Shown here: piece by piece, positions 42,794 through 51,506 of the stretch
Position numbering within the stretch: the first letter of the stretch is position 1
Layout of the letters: each line of letters opens with the position of its first letter
Origin: an uncultured Clostridia bacterium
GTDB lineage: Bacteria; Bacillota; Clostridia; Oscillospirales; Acutalibacteraceae
Direction: 5' to 3'
Assembly: GCA_927362715.1 (NCBI GenBank)
Contig: CAKMIX010000002.1
Coordinates: 1-64,000, forward strand
DNA length: 64,000 nucleotides
The notes under the pieces: generated by a model
The model's input: the letters and a program-made list of their open reading frames with translations, nothing else
The model's database searches: none
Told to the model about the DNA's origin: nothing
Program-made: the position numbers and the translations under genes

Positions 42794-42829
42794 ATTATCT
42801 TTGCTGTGTTGATGGGAGAAAGCGGTTTC

Positions 42830-44515
42830 CTATTCCGTGTCCACGGGCGCGGGCGGTGCTTGCGTATAACCGAAAGAGCTCCATTCCAGCACAACGCCTT
42901 CCTGCACGGGCGACGAAATAAAAGTGTGTGAATCGAGCCGCGCGTTGGCGTTCTCCGCAAGCCCCAGCCCGTCGGGGGAAAGCGGCAGCCGCTGCGAAGT
43001 GTAAAGCCACCCTATAGCCACCTGTCTGTCCCAGCCGCTCCCGCCCCCGAAATGGCGGGTGGCGGCAATGTATACGCGGCGGTTCGTGCTGCCGCGCGGA
43101 AAAGCGTATTCGCAGCCGATCGGGGCAAACGCGCCGATGGAATCGTAATTGCTCTGCTCGTCCCAGCTTTCCTGAAACGGCGTGACACGCACGGTTTCCC
43201 CCGCCTTGTCTGCCAGCACAAGGCAAAGCCGGGAGGGCGTTTCGTCTTGGGAAAGAATAAAAATCTCGCGGTCATATTGAAAATACAGGCTTTCGCGGAA
43301 GTGCGCCGCGTAGGTTTCGGGGTATTGCAGACAAAACAAGGTGCGTACAGCATTGTTTTCCCAACTGTCTCCCCAAAATTGATAGGCGCGCATCGTCATA
43401 TCCGGCCCGTACCAATTTTCCGCAGAGATGCTGTCCGTGATGACCTGCATGGTTGCCATATCCGTATACAAAAGCACCTCGCTGTCCGGCAGGTCTGCGG
43501 CGATGTCCGCGGGCAGCCCCAGCGAAACAAGATGCTCGCGCGCGGCGGCCGCGTCCATGTTCTGCGCGTCCGCCTGCATATACGGCGCGGTACTTGGTAC
43601 GCGCAACGCGGCGGCGGCCATCCCCAAGATCGGCAGCAGGGCAAACACAAGGATAACCGCCGTAAACCGCCGCCTGCTTTTTCGGGTGAACGGCTCTAAA
43701 ATCGTTTCCTGCGGCTCGCCGCTGCAAATGACGCGGCGCATGCGCCAAAACAGCACGGTAAACACCACAGCGGCACACACCTCATAAATGAGGCCTTCGT
43801 TGCCCAGCCAAAAGCCGGACGTATTTCGATATATTTCATTGGAATCTGCGTCCCACCACGCAAGGCAATAGAAAAAATCCCCAAACAGCGGAAGGAATAG
43901 GGCGGGCAAAATGCCCGGTGTCAACGGATCGCCCGGCTCATAGGCGCTATTGTAAATTTCGCACAGCGCCGGATACAGCGCGCAGAGGAAAATGCCGTCC
44001 GCCACCCACGCCGCGATGTGCGTGACCGCAGCGGGAACCGTCAAAATGCCGAAATACATGGTTGCGCAAAATGCGAAAACCTGTAAAAACAGCGCAGCAG
44101 GCTGCAAAAAGAAAATTTTATGCGCCTTTTGGCTGACCGTGCGCAGGCGCAGCATCGAAAACAGCACCAAAAGCCCGCCTGCGACCTGAAACAGCAGGTC
44201 GGTATTCGGCGAAATAAACAGGCAGAGGTGCGAAAGCAGCAGCCCAAGCCCCAAACAGTCCATGGTCACATGCATCGGGCGCGGCTCGACGCCGCCGTAC
44301 AGGTCTGCATACCGCGCTTGCAGTGTTTTTAATTTTCCCATGTGCGCCACGGCGTTCTCGGCGGCTTCTTTTTCTTCCATCCCTGTGGCGAGATTCTGCT
44401 CGTAAACCGTTTCCAAATGGTCGAGCAGCTCGTCCTCGGCTGCCCGCCGCTGTTTGCGCGCCCGGATCGGTTCAACGGCTTCGCGTGCGAAATCAGCGAT
44501 CTCACGTGGCAGCAT
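42830..44515 (-). CDS. permease-prefix-domain membrane protein
   Basis: A 561-residue membrane protein. The N-terminal 70 residues form the helical permease prefix/HAAS-like domain (REAVEPIRARKQRRAAEDELLDHLETVYEQNLATGMEEKEAAENAVAHMG). About eight hydrophobic segments follow up to residue 320. The last 230 residues are a soluble, probably extracytoplasmic part (about 325-561) with repeated Trp/Tyr and no recognised enzyme motif. The start at 44515 follows GGGAGGGG and overlaps the PadR gene by 14 bases. The PadR-prefix-domain pairing is typical of membrane-stress or efflux-like systems. Confidence 0.85.
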   Translation of the reverse strand: MLPREIADFAREAVEPIRARKQRRAAEDELLDHLETVYEQNLATGMEEKEAAENAVAHMGKLKTLQARYADLYGGVEPRPMHVTMDCLGLGLLLSHLCLFISPNTDLLFQVAGGLLVLFSMLRLRTVSQKAHKIFFLQPAALFLQVFAFCATMYFGILTVPAAVTHIAAWVADGIFLCALYPALCEIYNSAYEPGDPLTPGILPALFLPLFGDFFYCLAWWDADSNEIYRNTSGFWLGNEGLIYEVCAAVVFTVLFWRMRRVICSGEPQETILEPFTRKSRRRFTAVILVFALLPILGMAAAALRVPSTAPYMQADAQNMDAAAAREHLVSLGLPADIAADLPDSEVLLYTDMATMQVITDSISAENWYGPDMTMRAYQFWGDSWENNAVRTLFCLQYPETYAAHFRESLYFQYDREIFILSQDETPSRLCLVLADKAGETVRVTPFQESWDEQSNYDSIGAFAPIGCEYAFPRGSTNRRVYIAATRHFGGGSGWDRQVAIGWLYTSQRLPLSPDGLGLAENANARLDSHTFISSPVQEGVVLEWSSFGYTQAPPAPVDTE

Positions 44516-44849
44516 TTTGCACCCCTCCCAAAACGCGGTTGACCGCCGTCTGATATGTGTCCCATGCCTCGCGTTCGTCGGCAAGCTCCTTCCTGCCCTT
44601 GTCGGTGATCCGGTAGTATTTGCGCTTTCGCGCGCTGCCCTCCACCTGCACCCAGCGCGCGGTCAAAAGCCCGTCCATTTCCAGCGCGTGCAAAATGGGG
44701 TAGAGCGTGCCCTCATTCATCTGAAAGACTTGCCGGCTCTCAAGCTCCACAGTCTTGATGATCTGATAGCCGTACATCTCTCCGCGTGCGAGCACCCCCA
44801 GCACCAAAAGCGGCGTGCTGCCCTTTGCGAGCTCTTTGCGGATTTTCAT
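44502..44849 (-). CDS. PadR family transcriptional regulator
   Basis: A 115-residue winged-helix regulator: LLVLGVLARGEMYGYQIIKTVELESRQVFQMNEGTLYPILHALEMDGLLTARW is the PadR signature, followed by a short dimerisation helix. The strong AAAGGAGG places the start at 44849; the Lys/Arg-rich extension to 44903 is not supported. It most likely represses its own operon, which includes the permease-prefix membrane protein, through the palindromes at 44904-44949. Confidence 0.94.
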   Translation of the reverse strand: MKIRKELAKGSTPLLVLGVLARGEMYGYQIIKTVELESRQVFQMNEGTLYPILHALEMDGLLTARWVQVEGSARKRKYYRITDKGRKELADEREAWDTYQTAVNRVLGGVQNAAT

Positions 44850-44903
44850 CGGTTTTCCTCCTTTCCACTTGCGCTTTTTCATTTTTCTTTTCTTGCGGTG
44901 CAA

Positions 44904-44955
44904 AGATACCTTTAGTATCTATGTATAAAATAACACGGAATACATAGATTGTCAA
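44904..44955 (-). promoter_or_regulatory. PadR promoter with palindromic operators
   Basis: On the minus strand, TTGACA (plus 44950-44955) and TATTTT (plus 44927-44932) form a promoter with a 17-bp spacer. A perfect 10-bp inverted repeat ATCTATGTAT / ATACATAGAT (44917-44926 and 44940-44949) brackets the -10 element, and a second palindrome AGATAC-CTTTA-GTATCT (44904-44920) adjoins it. The ATGT/ACAT core matches known PadR sites. Confidence 0.85.
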
Positions 44956-45052
44956 GGTATATTTCCGCGAAAGAAAGATAAAGAAAAACAGGCTGCGCGT
45001 AGCAGTGCGCTCTGCAAATCTTGCCGAAAGAGCGAAAAATCCCGAAAAAGGC

Positions 45053-45081
45053 TTGACGCGGCGGGATTTGTTTGTTACAAT
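45053..45081 (+). promoter_or_regulatory. sigma-A promoter of rpsF-ssb-rpsR
   Basis: TTGACG (45053-45058) and TACAAT (45076-45081) with a 17-bp spacer. Confidence 0.85.
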
Positions 45082-45087
45082 ATGAAA

Positions 45088-45160
45088 CCGCTGTAAAAGA
45101 AAAACGTTTTACGGCTCCTTCCCGCGGGGAAACAGATCGCCCGCGGGCGAAAGTCCATAA
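45088..45160 (+). promoter_or_regulatory. probable S6:S18 autoregulatory leader
   Basis: The 5' leader of rpsF starts with CCG followed by an 8-bp stem (CTGTAAAA, loop, TTTTACGG at 45091-45114). Further down, CCCGCGGG occurs twice and can form a stem (45121-45150). A CCG next to a stem is the recognition feature of the known S6:S18 leader motif, so translational feedback by the ribosomal proteins is plausible; this is pattern recognition only. Confidence 0.4.
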
Positions 45161-45175
45161 GGAGGTGCAAAAAGA

Positions 45176-45454
45176 ATGTCGAAGTATGAAGCTGTGGTCG
45201 TGTTCTCCGCTGCGGGGATCGAGGAAGCCACACAGGGCCTTGTTGAAAAGTTCAAGGCGCTCATTGAAGCGAACGGCACTCTCGAAAGCGTTGACGAATG
45301 GGGCAAGCGCCGTCTTGCTTATGAGATCAACGACGAGGCTGAAGGGTACTATGTCGTCTTCAATTTTGACTGCGAACCCGCATTCCCGGCGGAGTTCGAG
45401 CGCATTGCCGGTATCACCGACGGCGTGCTGCGTTCGCTCGTTGTGAAGAACTGA
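45176..45454 (+). CDS. rpsF: 30S ribosomal protein S6
   Basis: A 92-residue S6 with MSKYEAVVVFS, the helix EEATQGLVEKFKALIEANG, WGKRRLAYEIN and the C-terminal GVLRSLVV. It binds 16S rRNA together with S18. AAGGAGG precedes the ATG. First gene of the conserved rpsF-ssb-rpsR operon. Confidence 0.98.
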   Translation: MSKYEAVVVFSAAGIEEATQGLVEKFKALIEANGTLESVDEWGKRRLAYEINDEAEGYYVVFNFDCEPAFPAEFERIAGITDGVLRSLVVKN

Positions 45455-45471
45455 AAGCGGAGGGAAACAGC

Positions 45472-45945
45472 ATGTTGAATTGCGCAGTTATCATGGGCAG
45501 ACTGACCGCTGACCCCGAGCTTCGCACAACGAACAGCGGGATCTCGGTCACGAGCTTTTCCGTCGCCGTGGACAGACGGTATTCGCGCCAAAGCGAAGAG
45601 CGGCAGACGGACTTTATCAACGTAGTCGCATGGCGGCAGACCGCCGAATTTGTAACGCGCTATTTCCACAAGGGTTCCATGATCGCGGTGCAGGGCTCTA
45701 TCCAGACCCGCAATTATGAGGACCGCAACGGCAATAAGCGCACCGCTTTTGAGATCGTCGCGGACAATGTTTCGTTCTGCGGCAGCAAGGCGGAGACCGG
45801 TACGGGTGCTGCGCCCGCTGCGGCGGCACGTCCCGCGCCCGCGTACCAAAGCGGCAACGCCGAGGGCTTCTCGGTTCTGCCGACCAACGATGACGATGCG
45901 TTCCCCTTCGCGGGGACGGATGACGACGACGGGCTTCCGTTCTGA
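45472..45945 (+). CDS. ssb: single-stranded DNA-binding protein
   Basis: A 157-residue SSB. The OB fold (about 1-105) shows MLNCAVIMGRLTADPELR, SFSVAVDRRY and DFINVVAWRQTAEF; a Gly/Ala/Pro linker ends in the acidic tip DDDDGLPF, the protein-interaction tail. Placement between rpsF and rpsR is conserved in Firmicutes. Confidence 0.97.
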   Translation: MLNCAVIMGRLTADPELRTTNSGISVTSFSVAVDRRYSRQSEERQTDFINVVAWRQTAEFVTRYFHKGSMIAVQGSIQTRNYEDRNGNKRTAFEIVADNVSFCGSKAETGTGAAPAAAARPAPAYQSGNAEGFSVLPTNDDDAFPFAGTDDDDGLPF

Positions 45946-45978
45946 GCCTGCCGAACTTGAAACAAGGAGGATTCCATC

Positions 45979-46218
45979 ATGGCTTATGATAGACAGGGCG
46001 GCCGCGGCAGAAAGCGCAGAAAAGTTTGCTCTTTCTGTGTCGAGAAGGTCGAAAAGATCGATTACAAGGATGCGGCGAAGCTGCGCCGTTATACCTCGGA
46101 GCGTGCAAAGATCCTGCCCCGCCGCGTGACGGGCACCTGCGCGAAGCATCAGCGTGAGCTGACCACCGCCATCAAGCGCGCCAGAGCAATCGCGATCCTG
46201 CCCTATACGGCGGACTAA
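45979..46218 (+). CDS. rpsR: 30S ribosomal protein S18
   Basis: A 79-residue S18 with a basic N-terminus ([14 protein letters not shown]), [51 protein letters not shown]. It retains cysteines in a zinc-type arrangement (C-x2-C and C-x3-H). Terminator follows. Confidence 0.98.
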   Translation: MAYDRQGGRGRKRRKVCSFCVEKVEKIDYKDAAKLRRYTSERAKILPRRVTGTCAKHQRELTTAIKRARAIAILPYTAD

Positions 46219-46242
46219 GGTGAAACACAAAAGCAAAACGAA

Positions 46243-46275
46243 CCCCCAAGCGACTAAATCGCTTGGGGGCTTTCT
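46243..46275 (+). terminator. intrinsic terminator of rpsF-ssb-rpsR
   Basis: CCCCCAAGCGA pairs with TCGCTTGGGGG around CTAAA, followed by CTTTCT. Confidence 0.9.
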
Positions 46276-46289
46276 ACTTGCATATTCTG

Positions 46290-46514
46290 CTATTTTTTAG
46301 GTGGGTAGGGCGTTTCCACATCTGTCAGCCCCAGCAAGTAATCTGTGCTGGTGTGATGGAACTTTGCCAAGGCAACAAGCACTTCGGTCGGGATGTCGCG
46401 TTTCCCGAGCTCATAGCGGGAATACGCAACCTGCGTGCAATGTAGATAATCCGCCATATCCTTTTGCAATAAATCTTTGTCCTCCCGCAAATCGCGGATA
46501 CGGTTGTATACCAA
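46290..46514 (-). CDS. HTH XRE-family regulator
   Basis: A 74-residue Cro/CI-like regulator. The helix-turn-helix is visible in IRDLREDKDLLQKDMADYLHCTQVAYSRYELGKRDIPTEVLVALAKFHHTSTDYLLGLTD. The start is not certain: a TTG at 46514 with AAAGGTG five bases upstream is preferred; a GTG at 46523 lies within that site; the ATG at 46607 would overlap the operator. It is divergent from the zinc-ribbon membrane protein and probably represses both genes. Confidence 0.82.
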   Translation of the reverse strand: MVYNRIRDLREDKDLLQKDMADYLHCTQVAYSRYELGKRDIPTEVLVALAKFHHTSTDYLLGLTDVETPYPPKK

Positions 46515-46575
46515 ACAGGTCACCTTTCTAAAGGGGTACAAATAACAATGAAAAGCTGGTATCTTTATTATAGAC

Positions 46576-46620
46576 AAACCATTTTGGTATATTGACAGAT
46601 AAACCAAAATGGTTTATACT
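46576..46620. promoter_or_regulatory. promoter and inverted operator pair for the HTH/zinc-ribbon module
   Basis: A 16-bp inverted repeat with one mismatch (arms 46576-46591 and 46600-46615, each with a CCATTTTGG core or its complement) is 8 bp apart. TTGACA (46592-46597) lies between the arms and TATACT (46615-46620) follows, giving a consensus plus-strand promoter with a 17-bp spacer. A minus-strand TATAAT (plus 46567-46572) serves the regulator gene. Confidence 0.85.
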
Positions 46621-46669
46621 GCAAGTACACCATGAAAATGATATGCTTTGGTTGGAAAGGGGAAAGAAC

Positions 46670-47548
46670 ATGGGACAGCAACAGACAATATTGCCGGAAC
46701 CGATTGTTCCGAATCAAACGGAGGAACCCAAAAAGGGCATTCATTTTTGTACAAACTGCGGCGCGCTTTCACAAAAAAAGGTTTGCGCAAATTGTGGGGT
46801 GAAACGCAACAAAACGCATAGATTTTGTGCATGGTGCGGTTTGGCAATCGATCCAAACGCTAAAAAGTGCCCGCATTGCCAAGAGCCGGTGCGGTCAACC
46901 GTTATCGAAAAGATTTTCTCTGTTTTTACTGTTGTTTATTGCTTTTTTGTTTTTGTATTTGCAATTTACGGGAGCTGGGGGGCAGCAGATATTGCAGAAG
47001 AAAAGCAGAACTATGCGGTTCTTACGCGCATAGCTTATCTGCTGGCGGGTGTTACAATCTTATTCGCAACAAGAAAGATCATTTTTAGATGGACACATAA
47101 CAAATATAAAATACGGTTTGCCGTGCGTGTTTTGTGCGTACTTGCGAGCTTTGTATTCCTCGGCTGTGCTAATGCGTTGGAGGATAAGGTTTATTACCAA
47201 GTTGACAGAGACATTGCTATAGAAAAAGCGCTTCCATATGCCAATCTAGCACCGGATGATACAGCCTCAGAGCCTGTTGTCAGCGTAGATGAAAACATTT
47301 CATCCGATGAAACAGCTCAAGCTGTGTACGAGTTCTACGGATTAGACAGATATGACACCGACATTGTCATTATAGAATTTGATGTGGATTACGGGGATAA
47401 TAGAAATAATGTGGACTGGGCGGAATACACGGTGTATTTTTTGTTTAATCGTTTGACGGGTGAATATATCCCGTTTGACAGAATGTGTTATGTGGAAAGC
47501 ACCAATTCGTTTACAAACTATAATATAACGTTTCATCTGGTTCAGTAG
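46670..47548 (+). CDS. zinc-ribbon transmembrane protein
   Basis: A 292-residue protein of clearly lower GC than its neighbours. Two to three zinc-ribbon knuckles (CTNCGALSQKKVCANCG; CAWCGLAIDPNAKKCPHCQ) occupy residues 25-80. Three hydrophobic helices follow (about 90-112, 123-143, 155-170), then a 120-residue polar, acidic C-terminal domain. Function unknown. Start at 46670 after AAAGGGGAAAG; the longer frame from 46592 begins within the operator. Base composition and the adjacent divergent HTH gene suggest an acquired module. Confidence 0.8.
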   Translation: MGQQQTILPEPIVPNQTEEPKKGIHFCTNCGALSQKKVCANCGVKRNKTHRFCAWCGLAIDPNAKKCPHCQEPVRSTVIEKIFSVFTVVYCFFVFVFAIYGSWGAADIAEEKQNYAVLTRIAYLLAGVTILFATRKIIFRWTHNKYKIRFAVRVLCVLASFVFLGCANALEDKVYYQVDRDIAIEKALPYANLAPDDTASEPVVSVDENISSDETAQAVYEFYGLDRYDTDIVIIEFDVDYGDNRNNVDWAEYTVYFLFNRLTGEYIPFDRMCYVESTNSFTNYNITFHLVQ

Positions 47549-47573
47549 TAACATCCAAGCATAAATAACCAAC

Positions 47574-47603
47574 AAAAAGCTCGACCTGCGGGTCGGGCTT
47601 TTT
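47574..47603 (+). terminator. intrinsic terminator of zinc-ribbon protein gene
   Basis: AAAAAGC-T-CGACC pairs with GGTCG-G-GCTTTTT around TGCG, with T residues at the 3' end. Confidence 0.88.
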
Positions 47604-47635
47604 GACTCTCGCATAAAAATACAAACAATTCATTA

Positions 47636-47718
47636 AATTTTGCATAAATAAACCGAAATAATGCATATTTATTCAGTGAAATCCGATAAACATACAAAAA
47701 CACCGAATAAAAACGCGA
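47636..47718 (+). promoter_or_regulatory. ArgR-box-like sites upstream of argG
   Basis: Three AT-rich sites resemble the Gram-positive ARG box (TGAATAAAAATTCA): TGCATAAATA at 47641-47650, ATGCATATTTATTCA at 47661-47675 (reverse orientation, 12 of 14 matches) and CGAATAAAAACGCG at 47704-47717 just before the -35. No argR gene is in the window. Confidence 0.45.
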
Positions 47719-47725
47719 ACACACC

Positions 47726-47753
47726 TTGATTTTAACGGGAAATGGTGTATAAT
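47726..47753 (+). promoter_or_regulatory. promoter of argG
   Basis: TTGATT (47726-47731) and consensus TATAAT (47748-47753) with a 16-bp spacer. Confidence 0.75.
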
Positions 47754-47794
47754 CTCAAGGTAATCATTTCTACCGAAAGTTGGAGGAACGTGAT

Positions 47795-49027
47795 ATGAAC
47801 AAAAAAGACATCAAAAAGGTCGTCCTGGCGTATTCCGGGGGACTTGATACGTCCATCATCATCCCGTGGCTGAAAGAAAACTACAACAACTGCGAAGTCA
47901 TCGCCGTTTCGGGCGACGTCGGGCAGGGGACGGAGCTCGACGGGTTGGAGGAAAAGGCGCTCAAGACCGGCGCTTCCAAGCTCTATGTGCTCGACCTCAA
48001 GAAAGAATATGTCGAGGAATACATTTGGCCCTGCTTAAAAGCGGGCGCGGATTATGAGACCTATCTGCTCGGCACGTCGCACGCGCGTCCCTGCATTGCA
48101 AAAGGGCTTGCCGAGATCGCCAAAAAAGAGGGCGCGGATGCCATTTGTCACGGCTGCACCGGCAAGGGCAACGACCAGGTGCGTTTTGAGCTGACGCTCA
48201 AGGCCTTCGCCCCCGAAATGGAGATCATCGCCCCGTGGCGCGAGTGGGATATCAAGTCCCGCGAGGAGGAGATCGAGTACGCCGAAGCGCACAACATCCC
48301 GCTGAAGATCAACCGCGAGACCAACTATTCCAAGGATAAAAACGTTTGGCACCTCTCGCACGAGGGGCTTGACCTTGAAGATCCCGCCAACGAGCCGCAA
48401 TACGCGAAGCCCGGCTTCCTCGAAATGGGCGTTGCGCCCGAGCAGGCGCCGGACGAGCCGACCTATGTGACCATCCACTTCGAAAAGGGCGTACCTACCG
48501 CCATTGACGGCGAAGCAATGGAAGGCCTTGCCATTGTCGAAAAGCTCAACGAGCTGGGCGGCAAAAACGGCATCGGGCTTCTCGATATCGTGGAAAACCG
48601 CCTTGTCGGCATGAAGAGCCGCGGCGTGTATGAGACGCCCGGCGGCACGATCCTTTACAAGGCGCATGAGCTTCTCGAAATGCTCACGCTCGACCGCGAG
48701 ACCTCGCACTATAAAAAGCTGGTCGCGCAGAAGTTCGGCGAGCTTGTGTACTTCGGCCAGTGGTTCACGCCGCTGCGCGAGGCGCTTTCCGCCTTCGTGG
48801 ACAAGACGCAGGAGACCGTCACGGGCGACGTGAAGCTGAAGCTCTATAAGGGCAATATCATCAACGCAGGCGTCACCTCGCCTTACACGCTGTATGACGA
48901 GAACGTCGCCTCGTTCGGCGAGGACGGCGGCGCTTACAACCAGGCGGACGCTGCGGGCTTTATCAACCTGTTCGGCCTGCCGATCAAGGTGAAAGCCCTG
49001 CTCGACGCGAAGCGCGAGGAGAAATAA
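47795..49027 (+). CDS. argG: argininosuccinate synthase
   Basis: A 410-residue ATP pyrophosphatase joining citrulline and aspartate. The PP-loop [15 protein letters not shown] lies at residues 12-26, and [25 protein letters not shown] and the citrulline-binding segments are intact. The ATG at 47795 has GGAGG upstream; the frame opening at 47780 lies within that site. First gene of the arginine cluster. Confidence 0.97.
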   Translation: MNKKDIKKVVLAYSGGLDTSIIIPWLKENYNNCEVIAVSGDVGQGTELDGLEEKALKTGASKLYVLDLKKEYVEEYIWPCLKAGADYETYLLGTSHARPCIAKGLAEIAKKEGADAICHGCTGKGNDQVRFELTLKAFAPEMEIIAPWREWDIKSREEEIEYAEAHNIPLKINRETNYSKDKNVWHLSHEGLDLEDPANEPQYAKPGFLEMGVAPEQAPDEPTYVTIHFEKGVPTAIDGEAMEGLAIVEKLNELGGKNGIGLLDIVENRLVGMKSRGVYETPGGTILYKAHELLEMLTLDRETSHYKKLVAQKFGELVYFGQWFTPLREALSAFVDKTQETVTGDVKLKLYKGNIINAGVTSPYTLYDENVASFGEDGGAYNQADAAGFINLFGLPIKVKALLDAKREEK

Positions 49028-49064
49028 CACGCTTTGCGTGTGACGGAGGGAGAGAAAGCCAATA

Positions 49065-49180
49065 GCGAACTACCCCTCAGTCTCGCTTCGCTCGACAGCC
49101 GCCAACGGCGGCCGTCCCCTTTGTCGCTTCGCGACATTTCCCCGCACTGCGGGGAATCACCCCTGACAAGGGGAGCAAAA
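49065..49180. repeat. multi-hairpin intergenic repeat between argG and argH
   Basis: The 226-bp gap between argG and argH holds a compact set of small hairpins: GCCGCC-AAC-GGCGGC, GTCGC-TTC-GCGAC, TTCCCCGC-ACT-GCGGGGAA and CCCCT-GACA-AGGGG. The arrangement resembles dispersed REP-like repeats common in Oscillospirales; a matching frame (SLRDISPHCGESPLTRGA) is one I recall from misannotated proteins in that group, unverified. Nothing here is coding. Confidence 0.7.
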
Positions 49181-49253
49181 TTCGCTTTTTCGGGATGCTC
49201 ATTCGAAAGGGCGTTTTCGCGCATTGCAAGGGATAAAACAGGAGAGACAGTTT

Positions 49254-50633
49254 ATGCAGCAGCTTTGGCAGGGGCGCTTTCAGAAAGCGCTTGACCCTAA
49301 GACCAACGACTTCAATTCCTCGATCAAATTTGACAGCCGCATGTTCCGAGAGGACATTGACGGCAGCATCGCGCACGCGACGATGCTCTGCGCGCAGGGG
49401 ATCTTGTCGGCGGAGGATTTAAAGGCTATTGTAGATGGGCTTACGGCGATCCGCAGTGAGATCGAAAACGGTACGCTTGCAATCGACCCCAACGCCGAGG
49501 ACATCCACACCTTTGTAGAGGGGGAACTGACCGCGCGTGTCGGCGCGGCGGGCAAGCGTTTGCATACCGCGCGCAGCCGAAACGATCAGGTCGCGCTGGA
49601 CATTCGGCTGTATCTCCGCAAAGCGTGCGAGGCGCTGTATCAACAGTTGACCGAACTCATAGGCGTGCTCTGCAAAAAAGCGGAGCAATATGCCGATGCG
49701 GTCATGCCGGGCTATACGCATCTCCAGCGCGCGCAGCCCATCACGTTCGGGCACCATCTGCTCGCCTATGCCGAAATGCTGCTGCGCGACAAAGCAAGGC
49801 TTCAGGACGCCGCCGAGCGCATGAATCAGTCGCCCTTAGGCGCGTGTGCGCTGGCGGGCACGACCTACAACACCGACCGCGAAAAGACGGCGCGCGACCT
49901 CGGCTTTTCAGGCGTGATGCACAATTCACTCGACGCCGTTTCCGACCGCGATTTCTGCATGGAATTGGCAAGCACGCTTTCCATTTTGATGGTGCACCTC
50001 TCCCGTTTCTCGGAGGAGATCGTGCTGTGGTGCTCGTGGGAATTCAAATTCGTCGAGCTCGACGACGCGTTTTCTACCGGCTCGTCCATCATGCCGCAAA
50101 AAAAGAACCCCGACATCACGGAACTCATCCGCGGCAAATCCGGGCGCGTGTTCGGCGATCTCGTGACGCTGCTTACCATGATGAAGGGCTTGCCGCTGGC
50201 TTACAACAAGGACATGCAGGAGGACAAGGAAGCGATCTTTGATGCGTTCGACACCGTCAAAATGTGCCTGACCGCGTTCATCCCGATGCTTGACACGATG
50301 ACGGCGCTCCCCGAAAATATGCGCAAGGCGGCGGCGGGCGGCTTCATCAACGCCACCGACTGCGCCGATTATTTGGTCGGCAAGGGCCTGCCGTTTCGCG
50401 ACGCGTACAAGGCGACGGGCGAACTCGTCGCCAAGTGCATCGGGGCGGGGCTGACGCTCGAGACCCTGCCGCTCGACAAATACAAGGCGGTGTGCGACCT
50501 GTTTGACGAGGGCGTGTACGATGCGATCAACCTCGACAAATGCGTGCGCGACAGGACCTCCCTCGGCGGCCCCGCACCGCAGAATGTGCGCGCGGAAGTC
50601 GAGCGCGTGCGGGAGTTGAACCAAAACAAATAA
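49254..50633 (+). CDS. argH: argininosuccinate lyase
   Basis: A 459-residue lyase releasing arginine and fumarate. Motifs are the N-terminal LWQGRFQKALDP, TARSRNDQVALD, GYTHLQRAQPITFGHHLLAY and the catalytic-serine loop GSSIMPQKKNPD. The start at 49254 follows CAGGAGAG; the ten residues before it in the frame are not supported. Separated from argG by a repeat element. Confidence 0.97.
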   Translation: MQQLWQGRFQKALDPKTNDFNSSIKFDSRMFREDIDGSIAHATMLCAQGILSAEDLKAIVDGLTAIRSEIENGTLAIDPNAEDIHTFVEGELTARVGAAGKRLHTARSRNDQVALDIRLYLRKACEALYQQLTELIGVLCKKAEQYADAVMPGYTHLQRAQPITFGHHLLAYAEMLLRDKARLQDAAERMNQSPLGACALAGTTYNTDREKTARDLGFSGVMHNSLDAVSDRDFCMELASTLSILMVHLSRFSEEIVLWCSWEFKFVELDDAFSTGSSIMPQKKNPDITELIRGKSGRVFGDLVTLLTMMKGLPLAYNKDMQEDKEAIFDAFDTVKMCLTAFIPMLDTMTALPENMRKAAAGGFINATDCADYLVGKGLPFRDAYKATGELVAKCIGAGLTLETLPLDKYKAVCDLFDEGVYDAINLDKCVRDRTSLGGPAPQNVRAEVERVRELNQNK

Positions 50634-50700
50634 AAACCGAGCGTTCCTTCCATCTTTCGAGGGAGGTGGGGCGGGAGACCGCCGCCCCGGAAGGAGAGAA

Positions 50701-51486
50701 ATGAGACTTCCGCGATTTCTTTTGATTCGTAAGCTGCAAAAGTGGGACAATTACCTGCCCTTTGTGGAAAAGACGGACTTGCACGCATTACCGCCGTTGA
50801 CCGTCGGCTCTACGGATGACCTGCCCGAAACGACCCCCGAAACGATTTTCGAGCAGCTTCCGATGTACCGCCTGCTTTCGGAAAAATATGATCTGCCGAC
50901 CGTAGCGGGTTCAGGCAGCGATTTTGAAAAGGCCGTCCGTGTAATGCAGTGGCTGACCGACCACACGCTTTACAGCGGTGCGTCGGCGACGTGGAAAGCG
51001 GATAACAGCCCGGAAATTTTGGACTTCGCCTACGATCAGGATTTTTCCCATGCAATCAACTGCCGCGAAAAGGCGATCGTACTTACGGACTGCCTTTTGG
51101 CGCTGAAGGTATATGCCTATCCCGTTTGTATGCTCAACAGGCAGGGCGGCGGCTGCCATTTTACCGTGCATGTATTCCTGCGTGAGCAAAAGCAGTGGGC
51201 GCTGTTTGACCCCTCCTTTAACTGCTGGTTTTCCAAAGAGGGCGAACCGCTGAACGCATGGACACTGCGCGACCTGTTTTTGGCAGGCGGCGAACCTGTT
51301 TTGGAAGGGTATACATTCAACCATACGGATAAATGCCGGGATGTGTATCTGCTTGCTTTCGTAAAGCAGAATTTAACGAATCTTACCACCTGGCAGGACA
51401 ATTCCATGGATCGCCGTGGGTATAAGAAAAACGATTGGAACAGCAAAAAGGAATTTAAGGCAAAACTGCCGGAATGGATACTTTAA
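50701..51486 (+). CDS. transglutaminase-like protein
   Basis: A 261-residue cytoplasmic-looking protein with a transglutaminase/protease fold core. The catalytic triad is suggested by NCREKAIVLTDCLLALKVYA (Cys), HFTVHVF (His) and WALFDPSF (Asp). It is in the middle of the arginine cluster but is not a known arginine enzyme. Substrate unknown. GGAAGGAGAG precedes the ATG. Confidence 0.8.
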   Translation: MRLPRFLLIRKLQKWDNYLPFVEKTDLHALPPLTVGSTDDLPETTPETIFEQLPMYRLLSEKYDLPTVAGSGSDFEKAVRVMQWLTDHTLYSGASATWKADNSPEILDFAYDQDFSHAINCREKAIVLTDCLLALKVYAYPVCMLNRQGGGCHFTVHVFLREQKQWALFDPSFNCWFSKEGEPLNAWTLRDLFLAGGEPVLEGYTFNHTDKCRDVYLLAFVKQNLTNLTTWQDNSMDRRGYKKNDWNSKKEFKAKLPEWIL

Positions 51487-51506
51487 CATAAAGTGAGAAA
51501 AAGTCT

